Of a stretch of DNA of 64,000 nucleotides, positions 61,593 to 64,000 are shown piece after piece. The stretch covers positions 677,001 through 741,000 of the forward strand of contig CM072861.1 of the NCBI GenBank assembly GCA_036937835.1, read 5' to 3'. A program made the translations under genes and the position numbers. Position 1 is the stretch's first letter, and each line of letters begins with the position of its first letter. This DNA comes from Pampus argenteus (taxonomy: Eukaryota; Chordata; Actinopteri; Scombriformes; Stromateidae). The notes beneath the pieces were generated by a model. That model was not told where the DNA came from, searched no databases, and was given only the letters and a program-made list of their open reading frames with translations.

Positions 61593-64000
61593 AACTGATT
61601 TCTAATGATTAGGACCGAAAAACTCACTTTTGCGAGCTTCCTACAGCTTTTACTGTAACATTTGTAAAAATGGGTTTCTCTCGGTGAGAGAAGGCCAGAA
61701 ATGACAACTACAGTTTTTCTTAAACAAAGAGCAATATTTTCAATCAAAACCATGTTTGCCATCAACAAGTAACTGATTTCTAATGATTAGGACCCAGAAA
61801 ATCACTTCTGTGACCTTCCTACAGCTTTTACTGTAACATTTGTAAAAATAGCGTTCTCTCGCGAGACAAGGCCTGAAATGACAACTACAGTTTTTCTTAA
61901 ACAAAGAGCAATATTTTCAATTACAACCATGTTCACCATCAACAAGTAACTGATTTCTAATAATTAGGACCAAAAAACTCACTTCTGCGAGCGTCTTGCA
62001 GCTTCTCCTTGCAGCTTTAACTGTAGCTTTTGTAAAAATAGCTTTCTCTATGCGAGAGAAGGCCAAAAATGACAACTACAGTTTTTCTTAAACAAAGAGC
62101 AATATTTTCAATCAAAACCATGTTTGCCATCAACAAGTAACTGATTTCTAATGATCAGGACCCAAAAAATCACTTCTGTGAGCTTCCTACAGCTATTACT
62201 ATAAAATTTGTAAAAAAATAGCGTTCTCTCGCGAGACAAGGCCTAAAATAAAAACTACAGTATTTCTTAAACAAAGAGCAACATTTTCAATCAAAACCAT
62301 GTTTGCCATCAACAAGTAACTGATTTCTAATAATTAGGACCGAAAAACTCACTTCTGCGAGCTTCCTACAGCTTTTACTGTAACATTTGTAAAAATGGGT
62401 TTCTCTCAGTGAGAGAAGGCCAGAAATGACAACTACAGTTTTTCTTAAACAAAGAGCAATATTTTCAATTACAACCATGTTCACCATCAACAAGTAACTG
62501 ATTTCTAATAATTAGGACCAAAAAACTCACTTCTGCGAGCGTCTTGCAGCTTCTTCTTGCAGCTTTAACTGTAGCTTTTGTAAAAATAGCTTTCTCTATG
62601 CGAGAGAAGGCCAAAAATGACAACTACAGTTTTTCTTAAACAAAGAGCAATATTTTCAATCAAAACCATGTTTGCCATCAACAAGTAACTGATTTCTAAT
62701 GATCAGGACCCAAAAAATCACTTCTGTGAGCTTCCTACAGCTATTACTATAAAATTTGTAAAAAAATAGCGTTCTCTCGCGAGACAAGGCCTAAAATAAA
62801 AACTACAGTATTTCTTAAACAAAGAGCAACATTTTCAATCAAAACCATGTTTGCCATCAACAAGTAACTGATTTCTAATAATTAGGACCGAAAAACTCAC
62901 TTCTGCGAGCTTCCTACAGCTTTTACTGTAACATTTGTAAAAATGGGTTTGTCTCGGTGAGAGAAGGCCAGAAATGACAACTACAGTTTTTCTTAAAAAA
63001 AGAGCAAAATTTTCAATCAAAACCATGTAAGCCATCAACAAGTAACTGATTTCTAATGATTAAGACCAAAAAACTCACTCCTGCGTGCTTCCTACAACTT
63101 TTACTGTAACATTTGTAAAAATTGGTTTCTCTCGCGAGACATGGCCAGAAATGACAACTACAGTTTTTCTTAAACAAAGAGCAATATTTTTAATCAAAAC
63201 CATGTTTGCCATCAACAAGTAACTGGTTTCTAATGATTAGGACCAACAAAACTAATTTCTGAAAGCTTCTTGCAGCTTTTACTGTAACATTTGTAAAAAA
63301 AAAATAGCTTTCTCTCGGCGAGAGAAGGCCAGACATGACAACTACAGTTTTTCTTAAACAAAGAGCAATATTTTCAATCAAAACCATGTTTGCCATCAAC
63401 AAGTAAATTATTTCTAATGATTAGGACCAAAAAAACAAATTTTTGAAAGCTTCTTGTAGCTTTTACTGTAACAATTGTAAAAAAAAATAGCTTTCTCTCG
63501 ACGAGAGAAGGCCAGACATGACAACTACAGTTTTTCTTAAACAAAGAGCAATATTTTCAATCAAAACAATGTTTGCCATCAACAAGTAACTGATTTCTAA
63601 TGATTAGGATAAAAAAACTCACTTCTTGCAGCTTTTACTGTTACATTTTAAAAATAGCTTTCTCTATGCGAGACAAGGCCTAAAATGACAACTACAGTTT
63701 TTCTTAAACAAAGAGCAATATTTTCAATCAAAACCTTGTTTGCCATCAACAAGTAACTGATTTCTAATGATTAGGACCCAGAAAATCACTTCTGTGACCT
63801 TCCTACAGCTTTTACTGTAACATTTGTAAAAATAGCGTTCTCTCGCGAGACAAGGCCTGAAATGACAACTACAGTTTTTCTTAAACAAAGAGCAATATTT
63901 TCAATTACAACCATGTTCACCATCAACAAGTAACTGATTTCTAATAATTAGGACCAAAAAACTCACTTCTGCGAGCGTCTTGCAGCTTCTCCTTGCAGCT
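61593..64000. repeat. Shuffled satellite segment to the right edge
   Basis: Monomers start at 61593 (M16/M20 hybrid), 61771 (M17), 61948 (M18), 62139 (M19), 62318 (M20-like, with an M17-type end), 62496 (M18-like), 62687 (M19), 62866 (M20-like), 63044 (M21), 63221 (X), 63405 (M10/M22-like), 63588 (M11/M23-like), 63755 (M17) and 63932 (M18, clipped). It carries more private base changes than the left array, for example AACTGGTTTC, AAATTATTTC and CCTTGTTTGCC. Confidence 0.87.

Larger units (their letters stand above)
53496..64000. repeat. Satellite array, right part (shuffled monomer order)
   Basis: The same satellite resumes directly after the LTR, in the same orientation and in the same monomer (a type M24 unit split by the insertion). 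All monomer types found here also occur to the left, but the 25-monomer order is absent and local duplications dominate. The window ends inside an M18-type monomer, so the array continues beyond the right edge. Confidence 0.96.

Noticed and set aside
1..64000. CRISPR array or bacterial repeat locus
   Set aside because: The units are about 181 bp with no unique spacers; variable halves fall into a few types repeated in fixed order, and there are no cas-like genes. A eukaryotic satellite explains everything.

Overview
The whole window is tandemly repeated satellite DNA from a eukaryotic genome, broken once by a 494-bp sequence that reads as a solo LTR of a retrotransposon. I see no protein-coding gene, tRNA, rRNA or CRISPR array. 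A taxon cannot be fixed from the satellite, which I do not recognise. The LTR has TG...CA ends, a 5-bp target duplication, a CCAAT box followed by a TTTAAG box, and a pyrimidine-rich downstream part. It looks to me like vertebrate (fish or amphibian) Ty3/Gypsy-type LTRs, but that is an impression from memory, not a database match.

The satellite unit is an AT-rich monomer of 167-191 bp (mostly 177-185 bp), always in the same orientation. Each monomer has a nearly invariant half of about 90 bp and a variable half of about 80 bp. The variable half carries a short dyad-symmetric element containing CpG. In four monomer types per repeat unit this element becomes the perfect palindrome TCTCGCGAGA.

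From position 1 to about 45.95 kb the monomers are arranged in a higher-order repeat (HOR). The canonical HOR is 25 monomers (M1-M25) and 4,517-4,520 bp. It is complete at 5042-9559, 9560-14076, 14077-18596, 26202-30719 and 30720-35238. Rearranged HOR copies occur at 1-5041 (28 monomers, first one clipped), 18597-21143 (14), 21144-26201 (28), 35239-38317 (17), 38318-40864 (14), 40865-42505 (9) and 42506-45949 (19). A block of about 6.2 kb spanning several HOR copies (16612-22784) recurs exactly 19,721 bp downstream (36333-42505).

From about 45.95 kb to the end the 25-mer order is lost. Types M1-M4 do not recur as a set, and other types are shuffled with two extra types (X and 21b) and with hybrid monomers. 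New local repeats appear: a 1,437-bp, eight-monomer block present twice (48431-49867 and 52225-54160, the second holding the LTR), a 3,092-bp 17-monomer unit (55780-58871, partly repeated at 58872-61592), and a 548-bp three-monomer duplication (61948-63043). This looks like a regular array core passing into a more scrambled zone.

The sequence fits a centromeric or other heterochromatic satellite whose evolution is driven by unequal exchange. Any role for the CGCG palindromes is inference.
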